The position numbers and the translations under genes are program-made. Of a stretch of 7,908 nucleotides of DNA, positions 5,772 through 7,908 are shown in pieces. The notes beneath the pieces were generated by a model. It saw only the letters and a list, made by a program, of their open reading frames with translations. It searched no databases and had not been told where the DNA came from. Source of the stretch: SZAS-3 sp964386785 (GTDB lineage: Bacteria; Chlamydiota; Chlamydiia; Chlamydiales; JAAKFR01); NCBI GenBank assembly GCA_964386785.1, contig CAYLUD010000048.1, positions 1 through 7,908 of the forward strand, written 5' to 3'. How positions within the stretch are numbered: position 1 is the first letter of the stretch; every line of letters begins with the position of its first letter.

Positions 5772-7908
5772 TCACGGCCTTCGGTCATAAAAATTATTAG
5801 TTTTTACATTATTGTAATATTGAGGCAGAAATGGTAGGGCTTGGGCCTTAAGATATGTTAAATCTTCATCTAGAAAATAGACCCCATTCCATATCATGAG
5901 CTTGAGCCAAGCTAACGTCTTTTGGATGGGACTAGGATCCGATTCGTATTCTTTCGAAAATTGCTGGGGGATGATCTCACAATAATTTCGTTGATCACCT
6001 GCACTGATATAGAATATGGCAGGGGTCTTTTCATCACTGGCAGTCGCTGCTAATACGTATTTTCTAAACTCTGAGGCTCCAGCAATAGGATGAGTTACAA
6101 GAAATGTCATGCGTTCCACGAGCTTATCTGGACCGGGTTTTACGATAACACAAATCTCAGTACTTAAAGGATACGGATTGGTATCTTTGTTGATTGCCAC
6201 AAAGTGGAGCTGAGACTGCGGCTTTCGATTCCACCACAAAATATTAGAGGCGCATGACCAGTCAGTTCCTAGACAAAAAATACGAGCATAGTCCAACTTC
6301 AGTGTGTTCAGGGTGATGTGTACTGGTGCAATGTTTTGAATAGGGAGTCCGGCATAAGAAAGACCTTCGTAAGAAAGACCTCCTTGTTTGATTGGTTTTG
6401 GACTTATTTTGGTCAGTAGTTCTAATACCGATGCTACATGGTAATCCTTTGGATTAACATTCAGACTGCTTATAACTGGCGGAAATTGTGTAGTGGATTC
6501 TGGCGTATGACGCAGGCAGAAGCTGGTTTCTCTATTCTGCGGGATGGTTGTGTTGCTCCTAGCCGCAACTATTACTTCTTGGTGTACTTCTTGGTGTACT
6601 TCTTGTTTCGCTTCTATTTGTTGCTCTGCTTCTACAACTTGTTGACCTATTCCTATGTCCAGATCTTGAACTGATAAGCCTGCAACAGATGTATATATCG
6701 TTGCTAAGTTTTTCTTAGCGTTCTGAATTTGAATAGAACACGCGTTTTGGATGAAATCTGGGAATTTGGATAATTGATTTTGGAAGTTGTCAATTTGTTT
6801 ATCTACATGTTGGTACAGCAACGTAAGATTGCTTATTGGTGCGTTGTTGCTGTGGTAGACGAGCAAGGGTTGTGCGTACTGATTAAACCAATTACACCAT
6901 TGGGAGGGTTTGGTTAAGGGATCCTTGCTTATTAAATGGATGATTGTATAACAGACATCTCGAGTCATTTGGTACAGAATGCTTTCCATATCCATTTTAT
7001 AGGCTTGGTTCATTTCTTGTTGTTGCGTTGTATCAGTATTCACAAGAATTTGCTTCAATATCTTTGTGAGCAGGTGTTCCACAGTGTCTGGTGGATTCTC
7101 TTGTAATGATTTTCCTAACACACCATTAGATGAAACCAACAAGTAACAGCGTTGACCCTCTCCTAACGAGCGTAATCGTCCTACAGTCTGAGCAAATGTA
7201 TTCCACGTCATCTCATCATTGAGGGAGATGATATTCAGACTATCTTTAAGTAATACGACATCTACCCCCCGACAATCTCGATCTCCCAAGTAGACGATGC
7301 ACTTGTGTGCATCGTCCGCCTTTGCAGGAGAAATTTGACCATCTGATGTGGCAATCCACCATGTTCCTTCCACCGATCTAAAGAGAGTCGGCATGTTTGT
7401 TGAACTCGCTATCCGGATGGCTACTTCACGGGTGTCTTGACCAGGAAAACAGGGGGCGCCATCTACCATTGCAGCTCCGACACGTAAATGCTTTTTTAGG
7501 AGAGCTGCTATATCATCTGGAGAGCTATAGTATAATATCGTAGCCTGACAACCTCGCGCTAACCGTAAGAGTGTAGAGGACAGAGCGCCTGGCTGTAGAG
7601 GAATAGGATCGGATGAATCGCGTATCAAGCCAGGCAAAACTGCTGGGGGGGTGCCTGAAGCACCCCAGATTCTTAGACAGTTTTTTACCACTCGATACAC
7701 ATCGCCGATGATCATCTCTGGATACAGATCCATGGCAGGAAAGACTTGTTCTGTTAGAAATGCAATAAAGTAAGCTGGATTACGAAAGGATCGTACTGCA
7801 TCTGAAGTCTCCTGGTGGGTCCATGCTTCGAGTGTCTCACTATACTTACTACGAGCTCGTTGTACTTGAAGCCGACACAGATCCACTAAAGATGGGTCGA
7901 CACCTTGT
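5772..7908 (-). CDS. C-terminal part of a giant helicase-like protein (DUF3638/DUF3645 class), 5' partial
   Basis: The frame stays open to the right edge. The GTG at 7886 is only an internal codon candidate with seven more open codons beyond it, so the gene is cut by the window. About 711 residues are visible; numbering here starts at 7886. Residues 196-255 resemble the second RecA-like domain of superfamily 2 helicases: CIVYLGDRDCRGVDV (196-210, motif V-like) then TWNTFAQTVGRLRSLGEGQ (227-245, motif VI-like QxxGRxRxLGxGQ). The same arrangement marks very large eukaryotic DUF3638/DUF3645 proteins, with bacterial relatives, as I recall, in environmental chlamydiae. Residues 280-400 are helical and Gln-rich, 410-440 hold a charged linker with a QEVH repeat, and 520-690 form a separate alpha/beta region ending in SPIQKTLAWLKLMIWNGVYFL (651-671). 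No export signal can be judged. The function is unknown; an ATP-dependent remodelling role is inferred only. Confidence 0.75.
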   Translation of the reverse strand, partial: QGVDPSLVDLCRLQVQRARSKYSETLEAWTHQETSDAVRSFRNPAYFIAFLTEQVFPAMDLYPEMIIGDVYRVVKNCLRIWGASGTPPAVLPGLIRDSSDPIPLQPGALSSTLLRLARGCQATILYYSSPDDIAALLKKHLRVGAAMVDGAPCFPGQDTREVAIRIASSTNMPTLFRSVEGTWWIATSDGQISPAKADDAHKCIVYLGDRDCRGVDVVLLKDSLNIISLNDEMTWNTFAQTVGRLRSLGEGQRCYLLVSSNGVLGKSLQENPPDTVEHLLTKILKQILVNTDTTQQQEMNQAYKMDMESILYQMTRDVCYTIIHLISKDPLTKPSQWCNWFNQYAQPLLVYHSNNAPISNLTLLYQHVDKQIDNFQNQLSKFPDFIQNACSIQIQNAKKNLATIYTSVAGLSVQDLDIGIGQQVVEAEQQIEAKQEVHQEVHQEVIVAARSNTTIPQNRETSFCLRHTPESTTQFPPVISSLNVNPKDYHVASVLELLTKISPKPIKQGGLSYEGLSYAGLPIQNIAPVHITLNTLKLDYARIFCLGTDWSCASNILWWNRKPQSQLHFVAINKDTNPYPLSTEICVIVKPGPDKLVERMTFLVTHPIAGASEFRKYVLAATASDEKTPAIFYISAGDQRNYCEIIPQQFSKEYESDPSPIQKTLAWLKLMIWNGVYFLDEDLTYLKAQALPFLPQYYNNVKTNNFYDRRP
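6353..6382 (-). repeat. Imperfect 15-base tandem repeat in the giant gene
   Basis: Two adjacent 15-base units (6353-6367 and 6368-6382) differ at two or three positions. They encode GLSYE-GLSYA followed by GL, near residues 503-513. The length is a multiple of three, so unit gain or loss would keep the frame. It marks a linker between the helical middle and the C-terminal region. Confidence 0.7.
6574..6605 (-). repeat. Perfect 12-base tandem repeat in the giant gene
   Basis: The unit ACTTCTTGGTGT occurs twice (6574-6585, 6586-6597) plus eight bases of a third copy. On the coding strand it encodes QEVH units, residues 428-437, within a charged Gln/Glu/Val-rich stretch. The copies are identical, which suggests recent slippage. 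The frame is preserved. Confidence 0.8.

Noticed and set aside
6438..6674. Open frame of 78 residues on the plus strand with hydrophobic YFLVYFLVYFLF
   Set aside because: It is antisense to the giant gene; the apparent membrane repeat is just the complement of the QEVH tandem units.

Overview
The window looks like chromosomal DNA of a bacterium of the phylum Chlamydiota, most likely an environmental, Parachlamydiales-type lineage. The reasons are: nusB lies directly beside and overlapping murB, an order I recall from chlamydial genomes; the operon holds an exported HAD-like protein of the DUF2608 type, a family I know from Chlamydiae and Legionella; and the right end holds the C-terminal part of a very large protein of the helicase-like DUF3638/DUF3645 class, shared by eukaryotes and a few host-associated bacteria. 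These family calls rest on motif recognition, not on a search, and the taxon is an inference.

Layout: (1) 1-225 is a left margin that may hold the tail of an upstream gene and a weak promoter. (2) 226-5236 is a tight plus-strand gene string: a small unrecognised protein, nusB, murB, a PHP-domain phosphoesterase, folC, the exported HAD-like protein and thymidine kinase (tdk). Four of the six junctions overlap (56, 17, 8 and 8 nt), and the other two gaps are 21 and 36 nt, so it is probably one operon with translational coupling. (3) 5237-5771 is a 535-base non-coding gap with a minus-strand tRNA-Ser(CGA), repeated short motifs and a run of abutting small hairpins. (4) 5772-7908 is the minus-strand C-terminal part of the giant protein, open at the right edge.

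How the genes work together: the operon mixes housekeeping tasks, namely rRNA antitermination (NusB), peptidoglycan precursor synthesis (MurB), nucleotide or RNA-end turnover (PHP protein), folate polyglutamylation (FolC) and thymidine salvage (Tdk). FolC and Tdk both bear on dTMP supply, since folate-dependent dTMP synthesis and thymidine salvage converge there. The DUF2608-like protein stands out as the only one with an export signal. The giant protein is the least ordinary item: it shows an arrangement like motifs V and VI of superfamily 2 helicases, followed by a long divergent C-terminal region with small in-frame tandem repeats. No insertion sequence, CRISPR array, integrase or phage gene is visible.
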